Part shown: positions 9,026-16,692 of the stretch, piece by piece | How positions within the stretch are numbered: the first letter of the stretch is position 1 | Layout of the letters: every line of letters begins with the position of its first letter | Assembly (NCBI RefSeq): GCF_023734115.1 | Contig: NZ_AP025737.1 | Span: 434,001 to 498,000 of the forward strand | Direction of reading: 5' to 3' | Length of the DNA stretch: 64,000 bases | Origin: Herbiconiux sp. L3-i23 | GTDB taxonomy: Bacteria > Actinomycetota > Actinomycetes > Actinomycetales > Microbacteriaceae | The notes under the pieces: model-generated | Told to the model about the DNA's origin: nothing | The model's database searches: none | What the model saw: only the letters and a program-made list of their open reading frames with translations | Translations under genes and position numbers: made by a program

Positions 9026-10219
9026 TCACCCTTCGATGGCGGCATCCGCGGTGCGTGTGGCGAGGAGTGCTCGGAATCGGTTCTCGAACTCGTCGGCGTC
9101 GAACCAGCCGGACTCATCCCACAGCGAGAGCCGAACCGTTCCCCCCATCGTAGAGACCGAGATGAGGGTGGCCGAATGCCACGGGCCGAATGTGGTCGCC
9201 CCGAAGCGACGCTTCGTCGCGTGCCAGAACTCCTCGGGGAAGTCGTGGCGCATCGTCAGAAGGCTGATGGTCACGCTCGGGGTGGCGTTCGGGTCGGATT
9301 TCGCGGGTCGTATCCGTGCTTTCGCGCGGTTAACGGTGTATCGCGTGATCGACTCCGCGAAAGTGAGTACCGGTGTGCCGTTGCTCCCCGCGCGCCCGAG
9401 GCGCTCGGAGATCGCCCCGGGCGACCAGTCGCTCGTCCGCAAAGCGCCGTAGGTGTCGGTGGCGACGAAGTTCCCGGTGATGCGGGCGTCTCTGATGTAG
9501 CGGCGCAGATCGACGGGGATGAGCACGGGGCGGTCATCCTCTCGTGGCGCCATCTGGGCGAGCGCTTCGACGGCGATGCTGCACAGCCGGGTGTTCTTCG
9601 TCGACCGCAGAGCGGCGCCCGGCTCCTCACGCAGCGATCGGATCTCCTCGCGCGACAACTCGAAGCTGACGAAGTTGCCCGGGGGCGTCACTGCGGGTGC
9701 GTCGGCGACGACGGGTACAGACGTGCTCCGCTCTCGACGCCACAGTTGGAACTGCTCCCGTCCGGCGGCGGTCACCTGTCGCAGCGCCCGCAGCAGCGGC
9801 AGTCGCGCGAGTGGGCGGTCGTCGAGCGTGAATTGTTCGCCCGCCGCGACTCCGGCCAGGTATCGCACGATCTCGAGCGCGCTGGACCCGTCGAAGGCCG
9901 CGTGCGAAAGCTTGATGGTCACGGTGCGGTCGGCCGACGCGATGAGCAGCGGCAGGACGGTCAGCTCGAGGTCCCGCGTGGCGATGAGCGCCCGCTCGGA
10001 CGAGACGTCGAGGGAGTGGACCGACGCCGCAGCCCGGTCGTGGATCTCCTCGACCGGGTAGCGCCATGCGGCAGGCCAGTTGCGGCGGGCGTCGAGAACG
10101 GTGGGCTCGGCGAGGTAGCTCTCGAGAGCTCGGCGAAGACCGGCGAGAGCGCGATCGCTCACATCGGAGAAAACGGCGATGATCTCGTACGCACGGTACT
10201 GTTCGTCGCGCAGCCTCAT
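9026..10219 (-). CDS. HxxxD-type acyltransferase (condensation/PapA-like), copy 2
   Basis: The 397-residue paralogue of the downstream gene has catalytic His106 and Asp110 in LSHAAFDGSS. It also has STKNTRLCSIAVEAL, IPVDLRRYI, RITGNFVATDTYGAL and LSLWDESGWFD, each matched at the same place in copy 1. The ATG at 10219 (MRLRDEQYRAYEI) aligns with the N-terminus of copy 1 (MKSRDAIYSGYDN); the 35 residues upstream in frame look non-coding. The stop is six bases from copy 1, so they are co-transcribed. Two non-identical copies suggest two acceptors or a heteromeric enzyme. No membrane segment or signal peptide is visible, so it probably acts in the cytoplasm. Confidence 0.7.
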   Translation of the reverse strand: MRLRDEQYRAYEIIAVFSDVSDRALAGLRRALESYLAEPTVLDARRNWPAAWRYPVEEIHDRAAASVHSLDVSSERALIATRDLELTVLPLLIASADRTVTIKLSHAAFDGSSALEIVRYLAGVAAGEQFTLDDRPLARLPLLRALRQVTAAGREQFQLWRRERSTSVPVVADAPAVTPPGNFVSFELSREEIRSLREEPGAALRSTKNTRLCSIAVEALAQMAPREDDRPVLIPVDLRRYIRDARITGNFVATDTYGALRTSDWSPGAISERLGRAGSNGTPVLTFAESITRYTVNRAKARIRPAKSDPNATPSVTISLLTMRHDFPEEFWHATKRRFGATTFGPWHSATLISVSTMGGTVRLSLWDESGWFDADEFENRFRALLATRTADAAIEG

Positions 10220-10485
10220 GGGGGCCTCGGCTTCGGGTCGCTTCGGTCGTCCTCGCGGGTATCGAGGAAGGTCGCCCGCGGGTGACGGGAGATCGTCCCC
10301 ACAGTGTACGAGCGCGCCCCCCATCCGCGCGCCCCCCGATTTGGGGAGGGATCAGGGGTGTCGCCCATCGCAGACTCCTTCATAAGCTGAACGGTGCCCT
10401 GGCCGTACCCGACGGCCGGCTCGTCAGCGAGAACACCCGACTCGCGAGGCGAACACGTGCGCACGCTCACTGAAAGGGCGCCACT
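10220..10485. promoter_or_regulatory. Divergent control region with C6-GATTT-G4 motif and 11-bp direct repeat
   Basis: This gap separates the leftward acyltransferase pair from the rightward phosphatase. Positions 10332-10346 hold six C, GATTT and four G. The 11-base string GCGCGCCCCCC occurs at 10312-10322 and again at 10327-10337, and a third copy lies at 13982-13992 ahead of the PIG-L gene. TAAGCT near 10383 is a possible -10 for the rightward gene. The role as operator is an inference. Confidence 0.4.
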
Positions 10486-11118
10486 GTGGATCACTCCTCC
10501 TTTCCGGTCACCCCGGACCGGCTGCTCGTCCTCTGCCGCGCCAACGTCTGCCGCTCCGCGCTCGCCGAGTTCCGGCTGAACCGCGCCCTCGAGCGCTCCG
10601 GCGGCCACGACGGCATCGAGATCGTCAGCGCCGGCACCGACGCCCGGCCCGGTTCCCCGATCTGCGCCGACGTCGCTGCGCGGATCTCGCGCGAAGAGGG
10701 CGGCGCCCTGTTCGCGAACTCGCATGCCTCGATGGCGTTGACGGACGAGCTCATCGCATCGTCGGCGCTGGTGATCACGATGACCGCACGTCAGCGGGGC
10801 ATCGTCGCCCGCATGCTGCCGGGCAGCCAGCACAAGACCTTCACCTTGCACGAGGCCGTCGCGCTCGCCTCCGTCGTCGGCGACGGGATCACGGGACTCG
10901 ACAGCCTCGAGGCGGTCGCCGCCCGACTGCACGGCGCCCGCTGGCGCGCCGCCCGCTCGGTCGAGGACGACACGATCGAAGGGCTGCCCGTCGATGTGTT
11001 CGATGGGCACTCGCACCGGTCGCGGGATCACCGTCGCACCATCGCGGCGGTGCACTCGGCCGCCGACACCCTCGGCGTCTCACTCGGCCGTCTGGTGCCG
11101 CGCAGTGTCGCAGCCTGA
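10486..11118 (+). CDS. Low-molecular-weight protein-tyrosine phosphatase (Wzb-like)
   Basis: The 210-residue protein begins with the P-loop of LMW-PTPs: CRANVCRSA, a C-x5-R motif with Cys17 as nucleophile and Arg23. The usual xGNxCRSP is changed to RANVCRSA, so the motif's G is replaced by A and its P by A. The general-acid Asp should lie near VDVFDGHSH (170-173), where the classical DPY triad is not present. At 210 residues it is longer than the usual 150-160. It probably dephosphorylates the BY-kinase at 4041 to reset EPS assembly. The start is GTG at 10486. The atypical loops make substrate range uncertain. Confidence 0.82.
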   Translation: MDHSSFPVTPDRLLVLCRANVCRSALAEFRLNRALERSGGHDGIEIVSAGTDARPGSPICADVAARISREEGGALFANSHASMALTDELIASSALVITMTARQRGIVARMLPGSQHKTFTLHEAVALASVVGDGITGLDSLEAVAARLHGARWRAARSVEDDTIEGLPVDVFDGHSHRSRDHRRTIAAVHSAADTLGVSLGRLVPRSVAA

Positions 11119-11143
11119 GCCCGATCGAGGAGGGTCGTCGCGC

Positions 11144-11350
11144 TCAGGCGTGCGCGAGCCGGTCGATCAGATCCGCGTACCGCGTCAGCTGACGCTCGAG
11201 CGACGCCCTGACCAGCTCGGGGTGACTCGGCCACGGCGCGGCGATCTCGATCGCTTCCGCGGCGGCGAGATTCTTGCTGACCCGCAGCTGCGTGGCGAGA
11301 TCCTGCAGACGCTGGTCGCGTTCGTCGCTCAGCCTCAGAGTCATCGCCAT
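11144..11350 (-). CDS. Small ribbon-helix-helix (CopG-like) protein
   Basis: The 68-residue product opens with MAMTLRLSDERDQRLQDLA and continues with SKNLAAAEAIEIAA. This is the beta-strand/helix-turn-helix layout of RHH DNA-binding proteins that often serve as antitoxins. No toxin is adjacent: the neighbours are the rightward phosphatase and flippase. It is antisense-oriented between them, and its stop faces the phosphatase stop. It may be an orphan regulator of the EPS locus or a leftover antitoxin. The Met at position 3 is an alternative start. Confidence 0.65.
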   Translation of the reverse strand: MAMTLRLSDERDQRLQDLATQLRVSKNLAAAEAIEIAAPWPSHPELVRASLERQLTRYADLIDRLAHA

Positions 11351-11445
11351 GGCTTGAGGTTAAGGCTGAAGGTTCGTGCCGCCGATGAGGTGCGCGGGCG
11401 TGTCATCCCCGGCTCCGGTCTCTCCGAGATAGTGGTGGTCGACCG

Positions 11446-12891
11446 ATGAGCCGCGCGAAGGCGGTCGCTCGCGGAGCGCTCTGGAACTACCTGGCTCAGA
11501 TCGCGACCGTGGTGCTGCAGCTCGGTTACGCGGCAGTGACCTCACGCCTCCTCGACCCGCACCTCTTCGGTGTGTTCGGCGCTGCCCTGACCAGCGCGAC
11601 CCTCATCAACCTGCTCGCCCTCGCCGGTCTGCCGCAGATCGTGGGGCGGATGAACACCCTCGAACCGCGCCGCCTCGTCGGCCTGCTCGCCTACGCGGGC
11701 GCGGTCGGAGCGGTCGCCGCCACCGTGATGCTGCTGTCCGCTCCGCTGTGGGCGCTGCTCTGGGGCGTCCCCGAATCGGTGTCGGTCCTTCGTGTCATGG
11801 CCATCACCTCGTTCGTCTCCCCGCTCGTCGCCCTCGGCAGCGGATTGTTGCTACGGCTCGGCGAGTTCCGCCGCCTCGCCACGTTCACCTTCGTGAGCAA
11901 CGTGGTCGGCATGGCGGTCGGCGTCGCCGCCGTGTTCGTCTTCCGCAGCGCCGAGACGCTGGTGTTCAGCACGATCGTCGCCCAGTCGCTGATCGCCCTG
12001 GCGACACTCGTCACCTCTCGGAAGCACTTCGCGGCACGGTTCGACCTGAAGGCGATGCTCGAGGACGTCGGCTTCAGCGGCAAGACGGCGGTGTCGGGCA
12101 CCCTCTCCTACTGGGCGGGCACGGTCAGCAAGCTGGCCCTCACCCAGGGATTCGGCACCAGCACGCTCGGATACTGGAACCGCGCCGAAGCGATCACGAC
12201 CACTCCCTTTTATCAGCTGTACACCGCGCTCACCCAGGCGGTGTACCCGGAGTTCCGGCACGACATCGAGTCGCAGGAACGCACCCGTCGTGTCTGGACC
12301 GACATGCTCGCCATCGCCGGCTGGGTGTGCTTCCCGCTCGGCGCCGTCGTCGCGATCGCGGTGCCCACCGCAGTCGCCGTGCTGTTCGGCCCCGAATGGG
12401 AGCAGGCAGGCTACATGGCCCAAGGGCTCGCCCTCGTCGGAGGGGTGCAGCCCGTCGTGTTCCTCCTCATCAGCGGCTTCGAAGCGCTCGGCCGCTTCCC
12501 GTGGCTGTGGACGGGATACCTCATCTCGCTGGCCGTCAACCTCACCGGCGGCATCACCGGCGTGCTCACGGGCTCGATCCTGCCGATCATCGCGGGCATC
12601 TTCCTCGCCCTCGTGATCATGCACTCCTTCCACCTCGTCGTCGGATCGCGCAGCGGGCTCGTCGATGTGCGTCGCCTCCTCGGCCATTACGCGGGCATCG
12701 TGCTGTTCGCGGGCGCGCTCGGCGGAGTGCTCTGGGTCGCTCTGAACGTCGCCGCGGTGTGGTCGATCACCCCGTGGCTTCTCGCCGGAGCGGTCGCCGT
12801 CACCGCGGCTCTCGTGCTCCTGCTCTGGAGGCGCCGCAACGTCTTCCCACCCCTCGCGCTCGCGAGGGCGTACGGTCTGCTGAAAGGCTGA
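11446..12891 (+). CDS. Wzx-like oligosaccharide flippase (MOP superfamily)
   Basis: The 481-residue protein has about 12-14 hydrophobic segments and the MOP N-terminus RGALWNYLAQIATVVLQLGY, followed by TSRLLDPHLFGVFG. Length and layout match Wzx proteins that flip undecaprenyl-linked oligosaccharide repeats across the membrane. KAVARGALWNY and FYQLYTALTQAVYPEF are typical family segments. Its stop is one base from the ATG of the GT4 gene, so the two are co-transcribed. It would act after the glycosyltransferases and before the Wzy-like polymerases. Confidence 0.9.
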   Translation: MSRAKAVARGALWNYLAQIATVVLQLGYAAVTSRLLDPHLFGVFGAALTSATLINLLALAGLPQIVGRMNTLEPRRLVGLLAYAGAVGAVAATVMLLSAPLWALLWGVPESVSVLRVMAITSFVSPLVALGSGLLLRLGEFRRLATFTFVSNVVGMAVGVAAVFVFRSAETLVFSTIVAQSLIALATLVTSRKHFAARFDLKAMLEDVGFSGKTAVSGTLSYWAGTVSKLALTQGFGTSTLGYWNRAEAITTTPFYQLYTALTQAVYPEFRHDIESQERTRRVWTDMLAIAGWVCFPLGAVVAIAVPTAVAVLFGPEWEQAGYMAQGLALVGGVQPVVFLLISGFEALGRFPWLWTGYLISLAVNLTGGITGVLTGSILPIIAGIFLALVIMHSFHLVVGSRSGLVDVRRLLGHYAGIVLFAGALGGVLWVALNVAAVWSITPWLLAGAVAVTAALVLLLWRRRNVFPPLALARAYGLLKG

Positions 12892-12892
12892 G

Positions 12893-14041
12893 ATGCGAAT
12901 CCTGACCGGAGTCCTGATCCTCGCGCCCGCCGGCGGCATAGAACTGTGCACCTACCAGGACGGCGGCGTGCTGGTCGAGCGCGGGCACGAGCTCGACATC
13001 CAGTACCAGGTCGACGGTCCTCAGCACGCCGACTACGAAACGGCCGGCATGAGCGTCGTCGGCCCGGTGGAGTTGATCGCCGAAACACGGCGGCCGGTGA
13101 AGACGCTGCGCGCGTTCCTCCACGCGTGGCGTCTGGCGCGCAGACGGAAGCCCGACGTGCTGTGGCTCAACCGCTCGGAGCACATCATCTGGGCCCAGTT
13201 CCTCTCCACCCTGCTTCGCGTGCCGATCGTCACCCATCTCCATCACGCCCCCAACTTCCGCCAGACGAACCGGCTTTACCGCGGCGTCTCGAGCTTCATC
13301 TCGGTTTCCGAGCACACTCGGCAGCAGTGGATCGATGCGGGGATCCCTGCCGAGAAGATCGCCGTCGTGCACAACTCCATCCCGCTCGAGGCGTACCCGG
13401 TCGGTGATCTGCCCGAGCGGCAGGTCGCTCGTGCGCGGCTCGGGCTCGACGATGGGGCACGAGTCGCGCTGTACTGCGGTCGACTCACCCGTGAGAAGGG
13501 CGTCGACACTCTGGTCGAAGCGTGGCGACGTCGATCCGATCCCAACGCCGTGCTGGTGCTCGTCGGCCGCGCCGAGACCGACACGTCGTGGTTGCCGGAA
13601 GCACTCGACCGCCTGCCCGCCGGCTCGTGGCGGATGTTCGACGAGACCCGCGACATCGTGCCGTTCCTGCATGCCGCCGATGTCGTCGTCGTGCCGACAC
13701 CCGAACACGAGGCTTTCGGTCGCGTCGTCCTCGAGGGACTCGCGTCGGGCCGCCCGGTGCTGGCCAGTCGAGTGGGAGGGATCCCCGAGATCCTCACCGG
13801 CGCGATGGAACGCTTCCTCGTGCCGCCGGCCGACGCTGGCGCCCTGGCCGACGCTCTCGATGCGACGCTCGATTGGCGGACGCAGGAGCCGACCCTCGGC
13901 GCCGACGCCCGACGCTGGGTGGAGGAGCGCTTCCCGTACGACGCCCACGTCGACGCGGTGGAGGCCGCCTTGTCGAGTGTTGCGCGCCCCCCGTTCGGGG
14001 CTAAACGGTTGACGCCGGCCGCCTCGGCGGGTCAGTCTTAG
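12893..14041 (+). CDS. Family 4 glycosyltransferase
   Basis: The 382-residue GT-B enzyme has the C-terminal donor site of GT4: YCGRLTREKGVDTLVEAW, then PTPEHEAFGRVVLEGLASG with the E-x7-E motif and SRVGGIPEIL. The N-terminal half contains the acceptor-side glycine-rich start (APAGGIELCTYQDGGVL) and THLHHAPNF. The ATG is one base after the flippase stop. It probably adds a sugar to the EPS repeat. The end of the gene (about 13982-14000) overlaps a C6-GTTC-G4 motif that may control the next gene. Confidence 0.9.
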   Translation: MRILTGVLILAPAGGIELCTYQDGGVLVERGHELDIQYQVDGPQHADYETAGMSVVGPVELIAETRRPVKTLRAFLHAWRLARRRKPDVLWLNRSEHIIWAQFLSTLLRVPIVTHLHHAPNFRQTNRLYRGVSSFISVSEHTRQQWIDAGIPAEKIAVVHNSIPLEAYPVGDLPERQVARARLGLDDGARVALYCGRLTREKGVDTLVEAWRRRSDPNAVLVLVGRAETDTSWLPEALDRLPAGSWRMFDETRDIVPFLHAADVVVVPTPEHEAFGRVVLEGLASGRPVLASRVGGIPEILTGAMERFLVPPADAGALADALDATLDWRTQEPTLGADARRWVEERFPYDAHVDAVEAALSSVARPPFGAKRLTPAASAGQS

Positions 14042-14156
14042 CGAACCCCTAGGCGGACCACCCCTCCGCTCATCACGTTCTCACCCGCGCGGCGACCCAA
14101 CCGCGCTTCCCGTCACCCGTACCCACCGACGGTCCACCCGAACCCCAGGAACCCCC
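13982..14156 (+). promoter_or_regulatory. Candidate control region of the PIG-L gene
   Basis: Positions 13987-14000 read six C, GTTC, four G. They are preceded by the 11-base GCGCGCCCCCC also found twice at 10312-10337. TCTTAG near 14036 could serve as a -10. It lies 157 bases ahead of the PIG-L start and partly inside the GT4 coding end. Function is inferred from recurrence only. Confidence 0.3.
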
Positions 14157-16682
14157 GTGACCTCCCGACGCCCCCTTCGTCTCGTCCTTGCCGCCATGCT
14201 GCCCGTCGCCATCTTCGGTGCCGTGCTCTCTGCGCCGACGGCCGCCATCGCGGCGCCCGACTGCTCAGCCGGCAGCACCCTCAGCGTCGTCGCTCATCAG
14301 GACGACGACATCCTCTTCCAGGCGCCCGACCTCGCCGCCGACCTCGCCTCCGACCGGTGCGTGCAGACCGTCTACGTCACGGCCGGCGACGCGGGCGACT
14401 CCGTCTGGTACTGGCAGTCGCGCGAAGCCGGAGTCAAGGCGGCACACGCCCTGATGTCCGGACACGCGAACTCGTGGACCGATTCGGTGCAGCGAGTCGC
14501 CGGCGCCGACGTCGCGGTGAGCACGCTGAACGGCGACGAGCGCGTTTCGCTGGTGTTCCTCCGCCTCCCGGACGGCGGCATGACCGGTGGCGGCACGGGG
14601 GTCAACGATTTCGAGAGTCTCGAGAAGCTCGAGCGCTCTCTCAGCGCCGAGATCCACACCATCGACGACGGTGAAGCATATTCGCGTGCCGACCTCGTCG
14701 ACACGCTCCTCGAGCTCATGACGCGCAGCGGCGCCGACGACGTGAAGACTCTCGACTTCGCCGGAGAATACGGCGACGGCGACCACAGCGATCACCACGC
14801 GGTCGGCTACTTCACCGCTGAAGCGTCGGCGCGCTACGCCGCGACTCACGACCTGAAGGGGTACACGGGATACGGGATATCGAGCAGCCCGTCGAACGTC
14901 TCGGGTGCTGATCTGACGAACAAGAAGGCGGCCTTCTACGCGTACGCCGCGTACGACTGGAAGACCTGCGCGAGCGACAGCGCCTGCGGTTCGCGACCCG
15001 AGTCGTCGTGGCTCAGCAGGCAGTATCCGGTGAGCGCGCCGCCGGTCGACCCGACCGATCCCACCGATCCGACCGACCCCGCGGGGGCCGTGAACGTGGC
15101 CTTGACCGCGTCCGTCGTGGCGAGCTCGCAGAACACCGCCGACGGACAGGGAGCGACGTCCGCCATCGACGGCTTCGTGGACGGCTATCCGGGCGACTAC
15201 ACCCGTGAGTGGGCGACGGTGCGCGGGGGTGCCGGGAGCACCATCACGCTGTCCTGGCCGACCGCGCAGACCATCGACCGCGTCGTGCTGTTCGACCGTC
15301 CCAACGCCGACGACCGCATCTCGGCGGCGACATTGACCTTCTCGGACGGTTCCAGTGTCGCCGTGCCTGGACTGGCGAACGATGGAGCGGCCACCACCGT
15401 GTCCTTCGCGGCGCGGACGACCACGAGTGTTCGACTGACCGTCAATTCCGTCAGCGCGACCACCCTCAATGTCGGACTCGCAGAGTTCGAGGTCTGGACC
15501 CCAGCGACCGGTGACCCCACGGATCCGACGGACCCGACCGACCCCACCGACCCGACCGATCCCACCGACCCGACGGACCCGACCGAGCCGACCTCGCCGG
15601 ACAACGTGGCCGCGGACGCCTCGGTCGTCGCGAGCTCCGAGAACCCGAACGACGGTCAGGAGGCCTCGGGGGCGATCGACGGCATCGTCGACGGCTATCC
15701 CGGTGACTACACCCGTGAATGGGCGACCGCCGGCGGCCGTGCCGGAAGCTGGCTGACTCTCAACTGGTCGAGCGCCGTGACCACCGACCGCGTCGTGCTC
15801 TACGACCGGCCGAACAGCGACGACCAGATCACCTCGGCGACCCTCACCTTCTCCGACGGATCGACGGTGTCGGTTCCCGCCCTCGCGAACGGCGGCGCGG
15901 CCACCACGGTCACGTTCCCGCAGCGGAGCACGGCGTGGATCCGACTCGACATCACCGGGGTGAGCTCCACCACGCTGAACGTCGGCCTCGCCGAGTTCGA
16001 GGTGTGGACGCCGGCATCGACGACTCCGACGCCGACCGACCCGACGCCGACCAACCCGACGACTCCGACGGAACCGACGGACCCGACGCCGACCGAGCCC
16101 ACGGAGCCAACGACGCCGACGGAGCCAACTGAGCCGACTGAGCCGACGAATCCTACGGAGCCGACCACTCCGACGGAGCCGACCACTCCGACGGAGCCGA
16201 CCACTCCGACGGAGCCGACCGAGCCGACGACTCCGACCGAGCCTTCGACCCCGGCGCAGCCGGCGAACGTGGCGGCGCTCGCCGCGACGTCCGCGAGCTC
16301 CGAGTCGTGGGGTTCCGGCCAGTCCTCGTGGGCGACGATCGACGGAACCGTCGACGGCTACAGCGGCGTCGACGTCACCAAGGAGTGGTCCTCGATCGGT
16401 GAGGGAGCGGGGGCCTGGCTCCAGCTGAACTGGTCGGAGCCCGTCCTGCTCGGACGCGTCGTCCTGCACGACCGCATCAACGCCGACGACCAGATCCTCG
16501 CCGCGACGCTCACCTTCAGCGACGGCAGCGTCGTCGAGGTCGGCGAACTCGACAACTCGGGTGCCGGCCTGGTGCTCGACTTCGCCCCTCGGGCGACGAC
16601 GAGCCTGCGCCTGACGATCACCACGGTCAGCGGCACGACCCTCAACGTCGGCCTCGCCGAGATCGAGGCGTGGACCGTCTGA
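14157..16682 (+). CDS. Secreted PIG-L deacetylase with three discoidin-like modules
   Basis: The 841-residue protein has a signal peptide (Arg-rich start, hydrophobic core, cleavage near AIAAPDC). The PIG-L/LmbE deacetylase domain follows, with VVAHQDDDIL at about 46-53 (AHPDDE-type zinc motif, Pro replaced by Gln) and a DHSDHHAVGY zinc segment at about 203-212. After it come three homologous F5/8C-like modules (about 311-448, 482-620, 700-841), each ending in TLNVGLAE(F/I)E. They are joined by DPT-rich and TPTEPT-rich linkers. Family enzymes remove N-acetyl groups from amino sugars. Here it probably trims or binds exported polysaccharide at the cell surface. The GTG start is 157 bases after the C6-G4 motif. 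Confidence 0.87.
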   Translation: MTSRRPLRLVLAAMLPVAIFGAVLSAPTAAIAAPDCSAGSTLSVVAHQDDDILFQAPDLAADLASDRCVQTVYVTAGDAGDSVWYWQSREAGVKAAHALMSGHANSWTDSVQRVAGADVAVSTLNGDERVSLVFLRLPDGGMTGGGTGVNDFESLEKLERSLSAEIHTIDDGEAYSRADLVDTLLELMTRSGADDVKTLDFAGEYGDGDHSDHHAVGYFTAEASARYAATHDLKGYTGYGISSSPSNVSGADLTNKKAAFYAYAAYDWKTCASDSACGSRPESSWLSRQYPVSAPPVDPTDPTDPTDPAGAVNVALTASVVASSQNTADGQGATSAIDGFVDGYPGDYTREWATVRGGAGSTITLSWPTAQTIDRVVLFDRPNADDRISAATLTFSDGSSVAVPGLANDGAATTVSFAARTTTSVRLTVNSVSATTLNVGLAEFEVWTPATGDPTDPTDPTDPTDPTDPTDPTDPTEPTSPDNVAADASVVASSENPNDGQEASGAIDGIVDGYPGDYTREWATAGGRAGSWLTLNWSSAVTTDRVVLYDRPNSDDQITSATLTFSDGSTVSVPALANGGAATTVTFPQRSTAWIRLDITGVSSTTLNVGLAEFEVWTPASTTPTPTDPTPTNPTTPTEPTDPTPTEPTEPTTPTEPTEPTEPTNPTEPTTPTEPTTPTEPTTPTEPTEPTTPTEPSTPAQPANVAALAATSASSESWGSGQSSWATIDGTVDGYSGVDVTKEWSSIGEGAGAWLQLNWSEPVLLGRVVLHDRINADDQILAATLTFSDGSVVEVGELDNSGAGLVLDFAPRATTSLRLTITTVSGTTLNVGLAEIEAWTV
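15504..15598 (+). repeat. DPT-linker coding repeat
   Basis: Near-tandem GACCCGACC/GATCCCACC units encode a (D-P-T)n linker between the first and second discoidin-like modules of the PIG-L protein. Unit length is nine bases with synonymous changes. Such repeats are prone to length change by slippage. Confidence 0.7.
16155..16208 (+). repeat. Three perfect 18-bp tandem repeats in PIG-L linker
   Basis: The unit beginning ACGGAGCCGACCACTCCG occurs at 16155, 16173 and 16191 without change and then decays. It codes for T-E-P-T-T-P and lengthens the linker between modules 2 and 3 of the PIG-L protein. Perfect identity suggests recent expansion. Confidence 0.75.
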
Positions 16683-16692
16683 TCGGGTTGCC

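Noticed and set aside
15504-16250. Direct repeats as a CRISPR array
   Set aside because: Repeats are in-frame linker codons (9 or 18 bases) without spacers.
14265-16469. 734-codon antisense frame across the PIG-L gene
   Set aside because: Arg/Gly-rich shadow typical of high-GC DNA with repeated linkers; no domain or ribosome site.
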